This document shows, in pieces, positions 7,798-16,400 of a stretch of DNA of 64,000 nt. Source of the DNA: Glycomyces tenuis DSM 44171. Lineage in GTDB: Bacteria; Actinomycetota; Actinomycetes; Mycobacteriales; Micromonosporaceae. The notes under the pieces were generated by a model. That model ran no database searches. It had not been told where the DNA came from and saw only the letters and a list, made by a program, of their open reading frames with translations. The position numbers were made by a program, and so were the translations under genes. The first letter of the stretch is position 1; each line of letters starts with the position of its first letter. The stretch is from the NCBI RefSeq assembly GCF_000427885.1, contig NZ_ATYW01000003.1, forward strand, positions 180,158 to 244,157, written 5' to 3'.

Positions 7798-9024
7798 GTG
7801 ACCGTCCTCGAACGCGTCCGCCCCACCCACTCCACCGTCCAGCGCGCCACCTTCAAGCAGTGGCTGTCCGTGGCCGCCGTCGCCCTCGGCGTCTTCGTCG
7901 TCATGACCGCCGAGATGCTCCCCGTCGGCCTGCTGAGCCCCATCGGCGCCGAGCTCGGCGTCAGCGCCGGCACCGCCGGCCTCATGATCACCGTCCCCGG
8001 CCTGGTCGCGGCCGTCGCCGCCCCGGTGAGCACCGTCCTGACCGGCCGCGCCGACCGCCGCCTCGTCCTCCTCGCCCTGGCCGCGCTCGTGGCCGCCGCG
8101 AACTTCGGCGCCGCCGCCGTCGACGACTTCGGCCTCATGCTCGCCGCCCGCGTCCTGGTCGGCCTCAGCATCGGCGCGTTCTGGTCGGTCGCCGGCGGCA
8201 TCGCCCTGCGGCTGGTGCCCGAGGCGTCCGTGCCGCGGGCCACCGCCGCCGTCTACGGCGGCATCGGCGCCGCGACCGTCCTGGGCGTCCCGGCCGGCAC
8301 CTTCGTCGGCGGGCACCTCGGCTGGCGGGCCGCCCTGGTCGTCCTCGGCGTCCTGAGCCTGGCCGTGCTCGCCGCGATCGCCCTCCTGGTCCCGAAGCTG
8401 CCCTCGACCGGCGCCGTCCGCTTCGCCTCGCTCGCCCGCATGGTGCGCCGCAACGCGGGCGTGCGCACCGGCCTGGCCCTGACGTTCCTCATCGTCTCGG
8501 GCCACTTCGTCGCCTACACCTACATCGGCCCCATCCTGGCCGCGAACGGCGTCGCGGGCGGCGCCGTCGGCGGCCTGCTCATGGCCTTCGGCGTCGCCGC
8601 GCTCGCCGCCACCGTCGCCTCCGGCTCGCTCATCGGCTCCCGCCTGCGGCCCACCCTGTTCGCCGTCGCCGCCGCGATGGCCCTGGCCATGGCGCTCATG
8701 GCCTTCGCCGTCGGCAGCGTGTCAGCGGCCGCGGCCGTCCTGCTCCTGTGGGGCCTGGGCTACGGCATGGTCTCCCCGGCCGTGCAGACCTGGTACCTGC
8801 GTGCCGCCCCCGGCGAAGCCGAGGCCGCGACCTCGCTGAACACGATGATGTTCAACCTCTCGATCGCGGTCGGCTCCTTCGGCGGCGGCCTGGTCGTCGA
8901 CGCCTCGGCCGCGCCGGACGTGCTGTGGATCGGCGCGCTCCTGCTCGTCCCGGTCGCGCTGCTAGTCCGCCGGGGCTGGGCGAGCGGCCCGGCCGGTGGG
9001 AGAATGGGGTTCCGCGCCGACTGA
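7798..9024 (+). CDS. MFS drug/sugar efflux transporter (AraJ/YdhP-like)
   Basis: This 408-residue protein has twelve predicted membrane segments. The early TAEMLPVGLLSPI motif marks the AraJ/SotB/YdhP branch of DHA1 transporters. LTGRADRR in the loop between helices 2 and 3 corresponds to MFS motif A, and GVPAGTFVGGHLGWR follows later. These carriers expel drugs, arabinose-type sugars or metabolites by proton antiport; the substrate is unknown. The start is a GTG with GAAAGG upstream. A LysE-type exporter follows 11 bases downstream, so the two are probably one transcript. Confidence 0.88.
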   Translation: MTVLERVRPTHSTVQRATFKQWLSVAAVALGVFVVMTAEMLPVGLLSPIGAELGVSAGTAGLMITVPGLVAAVAAPVSTVLTGRADRRLVLLALAALVAAANFGAAAVDDFGLMLAARVLVGLSIGAFWSVAGGIALRLVPEASVPRATAAVYGGIGAATVLGVPAGTFVGGHLGWRAALVVLGVLSLAVLAAIALLVPKLPSTGAVRFASLARMVRRNAGVRTGLALTFLIVSGHFVAYTYIGPILAANGVAGGAVGGLLMAFGVAALAATVASGSLIGSRLRPTLFAVAAAMALAMALMAFAVGSVSAAAAVLLLWGLGYGMVSPAVQTWYLRAAPGEAEAATSLNTMMFNLSIAVGSFGGGLVVDASAAPDVLWIGALLLVPVALLVRRGWASGPAGGRMGFRAD

Positions 9025-9035
9025 GGGAGCCGCCG

Positions 9036-9653
9036 ATGACCGCACTGCTGGTGTTCGCGACCGCGATCCTGGTGGCCTCGATCGTGCCCGGCCCCGACTT
9101 CGTCATGGTCACCCGCAACACCATGCTGAGCGGCCGGGTGAGCGGGATGTGGACGGCCCTGGGCGTCGCGCTCGGCGTCAGCGTCTGGGTGGTGCTCACC
9201 GCCGCCGGGCTGGCGGCGCTGCTCGCCGCCTCGGCCGCCGCGTTCACCGCCGTCAAGCTCGCGGGCGCCGCCTACCTCGTCTATCTCGGCGTCCGCTCGA
9301 TCGTCGCGGCCCTCAAGGACCGCTCCAAGCCGGTCGTCGAGGTCGAGCTGGAGCGGCAGATGAGCCGGTGGGCGGCGTTCCGCTCGGGGCTCTTGTGCAA
9401 CCTGCTCAACCCGAAGGCGGCCGTGTTCTTCACGGCGCTGATGCCGCAGTTCATCGGCGGCGGCGCCCACTGGACGTACGTCGGGGAGCTCGCGGCGGTG
9501 GCGATGGCCGCGAACGGCCTGTGGTTCCTGGTGCTGGCCAACCTCGTCGGCCTGATGCGCCGCTTCCTCACCCGCCCGAAGGTGCGGGCGTGGATCAACG
9601 GCGTCACCGGCGGGATCATGGTGGCCCTGGGTCTGCGGGTGGCCGCGAACTAG
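9036..9653 (+). CDS. LysE/RhtB family amino-acid exporter
   Basis: This 205-residue membrane protein has the LysE signature VPGPDFVMVTRNTM at 17-30, LGVRS after the third helix, and LLNPKAAVFFTALMPQF at 123-139. Five to six membrane segments are seen. Family members export amino acids or homoserine lactone-like compounds. GAGGG stands before the ATG and the gene directly follows the MFS transporter gene. A hairpin at 9680-9694 lies between it and the convergent sigma-factor gene. Confidence 0.9.
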   Translation: MTALLVFATAILVASIVPGPDFVMVTRNTMLSGRVSGMWTALGVALGVSVWVVLTAAGLAALLAASAAAFTAVKLAGAAYLVYLGVRSIVAALKDRSKPVVEVELERQMSRWAAFRSGLLCNLLNPKAAVFFTALMPQFIGGGAHWTYVGELAAVAMAANGLWFLVLANLVGLMRRFLTRPKVRAWINGVTGGIMVALGLRVAAN

Positions 9654-9679
9654 AGCCGCCCACCACCACCCGAACCAGT

Positions 9680-9694
9680 CGCCGCTTCGCGGCG
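9680..9694. terminator. Small hairpin between convergent genes
   Basis: CGCCGC, TTC, GCGGCG is a perfect six-base stem between the ends of the LysE gene and the convergent sigma-factor gene. It could serve either strand. There is no T-run, so this is tentative. Confidence 0.35.
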
Positions 9695-9708
9695 GCGATC
9701 CGTGCCGC

Positions 9709-10644
9709 TCACCAGAGCTCGCGGAGGGGCTCGCCGTGCTCGCGCCGCCCCCATTCCTCGTTGACGCGGCCGATCCTGGCCGGGAAGGCCATGCCGCGCA
9801 CGGCCGCGATCTTGTCGCCGCGGAGCTCCAGGATCAGCATGCCCACCACCCGACCGTCGAGTGCCGCGATCATCGCGGGGGAGCCGTTGACCATCCCGGT
9901 GTGGATCGCCGGAGTGCCGCCGACCAGCCGCCGCTTCGTCGGGGTCGGCCTGAACGCGGCCTGTACGGCGGCGGCGATCCGCTCGGGGACCGAGAGCCGC
10001 ACCAGCTTCTCCGCCAGCCCAGCGCCGTCGGAGACCGCGGTCGCGTCGTCGGTCAGCAGCGCCACCAGCCGTTCGGTGCGGCCCGAGGCGGCAGCCTCCA
10101 CGAATGCCTCCACGACGCGCTGCGCCAGGGCCCGGTCGACCTCCGCAGTGCCGCCCTGGCGGGTGACGTGGCGCCTGGCCCTGAGGGCGTGCTGCTGGCT
10201 GGCGGACTCGGTGATGTCGAGGATCTCGGCGATCTCGGCGTGGCTGTGGGAGAAGGCCTCGCGCAGGACGTAGACGGCCCGCTCGACCGGCGGGAGGCGC
10301 TCCAGGAGCGTCAGCACCGCCAAGCTCACCGATTCGCGCTGCTCGGCGGTGTCGGCCGGTCCCAGCATCGGGTCGCCCTCCAGGAGCGGCTCGGGCAGCC
10401 AGTCGCCGACCGCGCGCTCACGCCTGGCCTGCGCCGAGCGGAGCCGGTCCAGCGAGAGGTTCGTGACGATCTTCGTCAGCCACGCCTCGGGCACCTCGAT
10501 GCGCCCGACGTCGGCGGCCTGCCAGCGCAGGAACGCGTCCTGCACCACGTCCTCGGCGTCGGCCGCGGAACCGAGCAGACGGTACGCCAGCGAGGCCAAC
10601 CGGTCCCGGTTGGCCTCGAAGCGTTCCACGGTGGCGGTGTCCAT
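9709..10644 (-). CDS. ECF41 (SigJ-like) sigma factor with SnoaL-like C-terminal domain
   Basis: This 311-residue protein has region 2 (about residues 10-75: LAYRLLGSAADAEDVVQDAFLRW) and region 4 (about 105-160: LPPVERAVYVLREAFSHSHAEIAEI). It then has a C-terminal SnoaL/NTF2-like domain of some 130 residues that marks the ECF41 group. In that group the C-terminal extension controls activity in place of a separate anti-sigma factor, and a DGGGK-type motif is conserved. Here the motif reads SDGAG. ECF41 genes usually lie next to an oxidoreductase, epimerase or carboxymuconolactone decarboxylase gene that they control, and here an FAD oxidoreductase ends 10 bases upstream. The ATG giving MDTATVERF was preferred to one 30 bases further upstream. 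Confidence 0.9.
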   Translation of the reverse strand: MDTATVERFEANRDRLASLAYRLLGSAADAEDVVQDAFLRWQAADVGRIEVPEAWLTKIVTNLSLDRLRSAQARRERAVGDWLPEPLLEGDPMLGPADTAEQRESVSLAVLTLLERLPPVERAVYVLREAFSHSHAEIAEILDITESASQQHALRARRHVTRQGGTAEVDRALAQRVVEAFVEAAASGRTERLVALLTDDATAVSDGAGLAEKLVRLSVPERIAAAVQAAFRPTPTKRRLVGGTPAIHTGMVNGSPAMIAALDGRVVGMLILELRGDKIAAVRGMAFPARIGRVNEEWGRREHGEPLRELW

Positions 10645-10654
10645 ACAGGCGACT

Positions 10655-11872
10655 CTAGGTGGATACCGCCTCATCGGAGCGGGCGGGCGCGGTTTTCGCG
10701 GCGGAGCGGCCGGGAGCGGCCGCCAGGCGGTGCCTGCGGGTCGGGCGCCCGTAGGTCGGGTGGCCGACGTTCCACACGGTGCCCCTGAGGACGAACGCCT
10801 TGAAGTGCGCGGCTGGGCGGCCCCGAAGCGCCCAGCCCTTCGACCGCGCCTGGCCGTCGACCGCCTGGAAGACCGCGTCCTTCGGGCCGAGGCTGATGCA
10901 GTTGCCGAGGTACGCCAGCGGCGTGTTCGCCCCTTTGCGCCCGGTCAGGTCCTTCAGGATGGCGGCCGTCGCCCGCATGGAGGTGAATCCCGCCGAAGCG
11001 CAGCTCATCGGCAGCGGCCGGCCGTGCTTGTCGATGGCGCAGACGCTGTCGCCGGCGGCGTAGACCTCCGGGTGCGAGACCGACCGCATTTCGGCGTCGA
11101 CGGTGATGCGGCCGTCGTCCTCGACGGCGAGGCCGCTGGCCGCGGCGATGGGGTGGACGGCGAAGCCGGCCGCCCACACGACCGCGTCGGTGTCGAAGGC
11201 GGTGCCGTCGGCGGCGACGGCACCGGTGGCCGTGACGCGTTCGATGGGCGTCCGCTCATGGACCTCGATCCCGAGCCGGTCGAAGGCACGCAGCAGGTGC
11301 GGGCGGGCCTTGGGGCCCAGCCAGCCGCCGAGTTCGCCGTCGGTGGCGAGGGCGACCTGGAGGCCGGGCCGGAGGGCGGCGATCTCGGTGGATCCCTCGA
11401 TCGCGGTCAGGTTGCCGCCGACGAACAGGACTTTCCCGTGTTCGCCCAGTTCGTCCAGGCGCTCGCGCAGGCGCAGCGCCGAGGGCCGTCCGGCGATGTG
11501 GAAGGCGTGCTCGGCGACGCCCGGGACGCCGTGGTCGGCGACGCTGCTGCCGAGCGTGTAGAGCAGCGTGTCGTATTCGAGCCGGTCGACGCCCTCGTCG
11601 TCGACGACGGTGACGGTCCGGTGGTCGGGGTCGACGGCGGTGACGCGCGCCACTCGAAGCCTGGCGCCGGTGCCCTCGAAGATCTCCTCCAGCCGGTGTC
11701 GACGCAGCTCGTGTCCGGCGGCGAGCTCGTGGAGGCGCAGCCGCTCGACGAAGTCGGCTTCGGCGTTCACGACGGTGATCTCGAAGTCGTCGGGGTGGAG
11801 ATGGCGGGCGAGGTATCCGGCGGCGTAGCCCCCCGCGTATCCGGCGCCGAGGACGATGATGTGGTGTCGCAT
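10655..11872 (-). CDS. FAD-dependent NADH dehydrogenase-like oxidoreductase
   Basis: This 405-residue flavoprotein belongs to the type II NADH dehydrogenase/Pyr_redox_2 group. It has an FAD-binding GAGYAG at 9-14, a second dinucleotide site with VLFVGGN in the middle, and the C-terminal FAD motif VYAAGDSV. A basic, Ala-rich tail of about 35 residues follows the last fold element. It lies upstream of the ECF41 sigma factor with a 10-base gap, so it is very likely cotranscribed and may be the sigma factor's target. The electron acceptor cannot be inferred. Confidence 0.88.
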   Translation of the reverse strand: MRHHIIVLGAGYAGGYAAGYLARHLHPDDFEITVVNAEADFVERLRLHELAAGHELRRHRLEEIFEGTGARLRVARVTAVDPDHRTVTVVDDEGVDRLEYDTLLYTLGSSVADHGVPGVAEHAFHIAGRPSALRLRERLDELGEHGKVLFVGGNLTAIEGSTEIAALRPGLQVALATDGELGGWLGPKARPHLLRAFDRLGIEVHERTPIERVTATGAVAADGTAFDTDAVVWAAGFAVHPIAAASGLAVEDDGRITVDAEMRSVSHPEVYAAGDSVCAIDKHGRPLPMSCASAGFTSMRATAAILKDLTGRKGANTPLAYLGNCISLGPKDAVFQAVDGQARSKGWALRGRPAAHFKAFVLRGTVWNVGHPTYGRPTRRHRLAAAPGRSAAKTAPARSDEAVST

Positions 11873-11905
11873 GCCCTTGCTCCTGTCTGTTTCGCTTGCC
11901 CTCTG

Positions 11906-11932
11906 AACGGGACAGCGCCGAAATCCATGACA
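11906..11932 (-). promoter_or_regulatory. Candidate ECF41-type promoter for the oxidoreductase-sigma operon
   Basis: On the minus strand TGTCATG is followed, after 16 bases, by CGTT. The published ECF41 promoter has TGTCACA at -35 and CGTC at -10, so this is a close but imperfect match, about 34 bases before the oxidoreductase ATG. It would give autoregulation of the sigma factor. Confidence 0.4.
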
Positions 11933-11935
11933 GGA

Positions 11936-11960
11936 CCCTGTTATGGCTTCCATCACAGGG
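11936..11960. promoter_or_regulatory. 25-bp near-perfect palindrome between divergent genes
   Basis: CCCTGTTATGG and CCATCACAGGG are inverted copies that differ at a single base, with a three-base spacer. The site lies between the oxidoreductase operon and the divergent methyltransferase gene and touches the -35 side of the candidate ECF41 promoter. It looks like a dimeric regulator site serving one or both genes. Confidence 0.5.
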
Positions 11961-12023
11961 AAGCGCGGCGGGCCCGGTGAAAACCGCTGGCGGTCGCGCC
12001 GCCCGTGGGCGAGGATCGAGGCC

Positions 12024-12836
12024 ATGAGCCAATGGGAGATCGAGCGGGAGATCAAGGCGTACTACGAGCTGGGCGGCGAGCGCGAGCGCCTGAAGTCGAG
12101 CGCGGGCGGGCGCCTGGAGTTCATCCGCGTGCAGGAGCTGCTGCGCCGCGTCCTGCCCGGAACGGGCCTCGACGTGCTCGACGTCGGCGGCGCCACCGGC
12201 GTCCACGCCGAATGGCTGGCCGCCGACGGCCACAAGGTGACCCTCGTCGATCCGGTGGCGAGCCAGGTGGCCGTGGCCGCCGAACTGCCCGGCGTCGAGG
12301 CGAAGCTCGGCGACGCCCGCGCCCTGCCGTGCGAGGACGCCTCCTTCGACGCGGTCCTGCTCATGGGCCCGCTGTACCACCTGACCGAGCGGGAGCACCG
12401 CGTCCGGGCCCTGCGCGAGGCGCGCCGCGTCGCCCGCCCCGGCGCCGTGGTGGCCGCGGTGACGATCAACCGCACCGCGGGCTGGTCCGACTGGCTGCTG
12501 TGGAACGCCGAGGGCACCGTCCACTCGATCTCGGCAGCCGAGAGCCTCCGCGTGCTCCGGGAAGGCGACCTGCGCTTCTTCGACCACGACATCTTCACCA
12601 CGGCCTACCTGCACCACCCCGGTGACGTCGCCGAGGAGTTCGCCGCCGCCGGCATGGCCGGACCCGCCCAGTACGCCGTGCAGGGCTTCCCCGGCTACAT
12701 GCCGGAGCTGAGGGCGATCATCGACGACGAGGAGGCGCGCGAGCACCTCTTGGAAGGACTGCGCGTGATCGAGTCCGAGCCGTCCCTCCTGGGGGCCAGC
12801 AACCACCTGCTGACCGTGGCCCGCGTGCCGAGCTGA
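12024..12836 (+). CDS. Class I SAM-dependent methyltransferase
   Basis: This 270-residue protein has SAM motif I LDVGGATGVHA around residues 52-62, motif II VTLVDP near 74-79 and the post-motif SFDAVLLMGPLYHLTE. This is the pattern of UbiE/Methyltransf_11-type enzymes. The substrate cannot be deduced. The ATG (MSQWEIER) has GAGG upstream; a longer reading to 11943 would start inside the palindrome and lacks a site. It is transcribed away from the oxidoreductase/sigma operon. Confidence 0.85.
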   Translation: MSQWEIEREIKAYYELGGERERLKSSAGGRLEFIRVQELLRRVLPGTGLDVLDVGGATGVHAEWLAADGHKVTLVDPVASQVAVAAELPGVEAKLGDARALPCEDASFDAVLLMGPLYHLTEREHRVRALREARRVARPGAVVAAVTINRTAGWSDWLLWNAEGTVHSISAAESLRVLREGDLRFFDHDIFTTAYLHHPGDVAEEFAAAGMAGPAQYAVQGFPGYMPELRAIIDDEEAREHLLEGLRVIESEPSLLGASNHLLTVARVPS

Positions 12837-12943
12837 GCGGCCCGACGCCGCCGCCCTGTCGGCACGGAATCGACCGCCTCGGACGTCCCGGTCTTGTCAA
12901 GTTTGCGACACCTCCGGGGGACGTGCGCGGTCGGCGCGGTCGC

Positions 12944-12949
12944 TAGTGT
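12944..12949 (+). promoter_or_regulatory. -10 element placing the transcript start at the Trypco2 ATG
   Basis: TAGTGT lies seven bases before the ATG at 12956 and no ribosome-binding site is present. A transcript from this -10 would begin at or next to the start codon and be leaderless, which is common in actinobacteria. The -35 region is weak. Confidence 0.4.
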
Positions 12950-12955
12950 CGTGTG

Positions 12956-13270
12956 ATGGAACCGATTCCCCTCAGCTCGGCCCTGGCCGAGATCAGGAGA
13001 GAGCTCAAGATCGCCAAACTCACCAGCGATGAGGAACTCAAGCTCGAAGTCCAGGAGGTCGAGCTCGAACTGACCATGGACCTCGGCGAGGTGAAGCGCA
13101 AGGACGGCGGGATCTCGCTGTTCAACGTGGTCAGCTTCAACGGCGGCAAGGACGAGAACAGCGCCAACCAACACCGCATCAAGCTGGTGCTGAAGCCCAC
13201 CTTCGACGAGGGGGACGGCGGCGGACCCTCCACCTTGAACCTGTCCGCGAGCGAGCCGATCGACGACTAG
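12956..13270 (+). CDS. Trypco2-domain protein (trypsin co-occurring domain 2)
   Basis: This 104-residue protein matches the small Trypco2 family. It has the opening I-P-L-S-S-A-L-A-E-I-R-R-E-L helix, then LKLEVQEVELELTM, a glycine turn, and HRIKLVLKPTF near the end. In described genomes such proteins lie next to trypsin-like peptidase-NTPase genes in proposed biological conflict systems, and here exactly such a gene follows 178 bases downstream. The protein has no enzymatic motif and is probably a binding or sensing partner of that protease-NTPase. A GTG one codon upstream is an alternative start. The C-terminal 20 residues are acidic and probably disordered. Confidence 0.8.
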   Translation: MEPIPLSSALAEIRRELKIAKLTSDEELKLEVQEVELELTMDLGEVKRKDGGISLFNVVSFNGGKDENSANQHRIKLVLKPTFDEGDGGGPSTLNLSASEPIDD

Positions 13271-13448
13271 CGGTATGCGGACACCCCCTTCGGCGCCGGT
13301 GAGATACAGCGTCCGTCCGGCCCGGTTGGAACACCTCAAGGAGCTGCGGGATTTCGTCTCAGGAGGCGGGCGAAGGACGACGGGAGAGCGCGAACGGCTC
13401 AGGACGACTGTTCGTTCCGGAGACTCCATGGAGCCGGGGGAGTGAACG

Positions 13449-16400
13449 ATGAGCGGGATTGGGTTCGGGCAGTTGGAGGCCCGCGTCGTCGAGGTCAAGA
13501 CCGTCGTCTCGGGGGCGGACGGCCGCCGCCTCCATACCCTCAGCGGCTACCTTGTCGCGGACGGCCTGGTCCTCACCTGCGCTCACGATGTCATTGCGGC
13601 CGAGTCGGTCTCTACTCGCCTCGCGACCGGCGACCGCGAGCTCACCGCCGAGGTCATCTGGCCGCTTCCCTCCGACGGCCCGATCGACTCCGACGTCCTC
13701 GATGTCGCACTGCTGCACGCCGAGGGACTCAAGGCCCCCATCGACCAGCACCCCGTCTGGGCCGAGTACTCCGGATTCATCGGCGCCGTCGGCGCCCACG
13801 GCATCGGCTTCCCCTGGGCGTCCAAGGACACCGAACGCTTCCACTCGACACCGGTGGACGGCACCTTCCTCCCCGGTGAGGGCAAGACCCGCAACGCCAT
13901 GGTGTTCTCGGTGACCTCGACACTCCCCGCCGACGCCACCACCTGGGCCGGGCTCTCCGGCGCCATGATCCGCGACGACCACGGCCGCCTCCTCGGCATC
14001 GCCGCCAAACTCCTGCCCGCCTGGAGGGACAAGTTCCTCCTCGTCCCCGCGCCCCTCATCCTCGGCCAACCCCGCCTGCGGCGACTCCTCGGCGACCCCC
14101 GGCCGCACACGATCGCCTCCGAAGACCCGCTCATCAAACCCGCCTTCGAGCCGCTCGGCGAGGAGACCGACTTCAAGCTCATCACCGCCCGCTACGGCCA
14201 GGTCCCCTTCGTCGAGGCGAGCCACGGCGACGTGCTCGACGAACTGGCCGACTGGTGCAACGAACCGCAACGCCCCCAAGGGCCTCCGCTGCTCCGAGAA
14301 GCGAAGCGGACAGGCGCGCCCGACGTCGCCGTCCGGATCCTCCTGGGCCCCGGCGGTTCCGGGAAGACCCGCCTCGCCGCCGAGCTCTGCCGACGCCTCC
14401 AAGACGACCGGGAACGGCACTGGCTGGCGGGCTTCGCGCGCGAGGACGACACCGCCCGCTGGGAGTCCTTCCAAGCTCGGCAGTCGACGCTCATCGTCTT
14501 CGACTACGTGGAGCGCCCGGCCATCGCCGCGAAGGTCGCCGCCCTCCTGACCCGGCTCGACGAGTTGGGCTCCGCGCTCATGGGCCCGGTCCGCGTGCTG
14601 CTCGTGTCGCGCTCGACCACCAACTGGTACGACCAGGTGGACGACTACGGCCGGGGCGTCCTGAGCCGACGCCTCAGGATCGAGGGCGACTCCGCGAAGG
14701 TGACGCTCGCTCAGCAGCCCTTCGACCGGGAGCTGAAACGCCTCCACTTCAAGGCCGCGTTCGAGCGCTTCGCCGTGGGCCCGATCGACGGCCTCGCAAT
14801 GGACGACGCGGTGGACGCCGCCGTCGATGGCGCGATGGACGGCGTGATGGACGATCACCTCGGCGTGGTCGAGCACGACCACTACGACTCCCCGCTGCTG
14901 GTCCACATCGCCGCACTGCTCGCCGCGCGCAGCGGCGGCGTGCCCTCGGCATCACCGGACCGTCTGCGGGACGCCCTGCTCGACCACCTGATTCGCAGGG
15001 AGAGGCGCCAGCGCTGGGCGAGCGTGAACGGGCTGACGACGAGCTCGGTTCCCCTCGAAGAGAACGACCAGGCCCTGCACGCGATCGCGATCACGACCCT
15101 CACCGAGCCGACGCCGACCGAAGCGGCGGAGTTCCTGAAGTGCTCGCCGCTCTGGGAGGACCTCTACAACGTCAACCGCAGAGACGCCGTGAAGGCCGCA
15201 CTGCGGCTGTACCCCGGCGGCCAGACGGAAGGCGGACGGCCGACGAGGATCGCACCGATCGAGCCGGACCTGGTCGCCGAGCGGCTCCTGGTCACGGTCG
15301 ACGACCTCGGTGAGCTCATCGAGGGCCTTCTGCATCAGCCGCTCACCGCCCATCACTATGCGCGGCTGCTCCACATCCTCGCGCTCACGAACGACCACTA
15401 CCCGAAGGCCGCAGAGCATTTCGAGAAGGTCCTGGGCAAGCTCCTGGTGACCGCCGGGGCGGACGCGGAAGGTGACGCGGAGAACCGCGCCGAAGGCGGC
15501 GAATCGACGGCCGCCGTGCTCGGCCAGACGCTTCCACGCCTGATCGAGGGAGCGATCAGGCAGGTGCGAGACGGGCACGATCCGACCATGGCCAAGATGC
15601 TGACGGGCGCACTGCGTTCGATGGCGGGAAACGAGCAGGTCGAGCAGATGGCCGCCGACACCGTGTTCGTCCAATGCGAGGGGCATCCGGAACTGGTGCT
15701 GTTGCGGCGGACGCTCTATGAGCTGGCGAGCGAGCACTTCCGTCGCAGCGATCCGCGCGGAGCGAGCCTGCGGGGCACGCTCGAAGGGCTCATCGACGCA
15801 CTGCTTGAGTTGGACGAGGGCTCGGAGGCCTTCGAAGTCCTCAAGAAGCTCGAAGGCGCACGATGGTTTCCAGATTTCCTCGGCGCACGCGTCTACGCGG
15901 TCGAGCACGCTCGTTTCGACAAGCTGCTCTCCCTACTGCTGAGGGAAGGGAAGGTCAGTGAAGCGTTCTGGGCCTTCACCATGGTGATTCGCTCCTGGGG
16001 AGTCGCGCAGGAAGGCACGGTGTACCGGTGGGGCATCGATGTGTTCACGGAGTTCGACTCAGAGTTCTGGAATTCGAACCGATTTGCCCAGGTCATCGCG
16101 CCACTGCGGAACGAGTCTCTGTCCCAGTTGACTCCATGGGACGGCGACAGCGTAGATCCGGAATTGCTTGTTCGTGTGCTGGAGGGCATCAAAGACGAGC
16201 TCCTCCGGTCAGGACGGCTCCTCGAAGCGCTTCGGGTCGGCACCAAGGTCCTGAAGCTCCGTGACTTCGATGTGGCGCAGTGGCTGTTGCTCGACCACAT
16301 CGCGGACCAAGTCTGGGAGTCGGGTTCAGAGGCCTTCTCAGACGAGTTCATGCAGGAGTTCAGCGAGCTTCGCCGAAGGGTTGCCATAGCACGTCCCGGC

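Noticed and set aside
14255..15313. A 352-codon frame inside the protease-NTPase gene
   Set aside because: It is the Arg/Pro-rich +1 shadow; the other frame has Walker motifs and normal composition.
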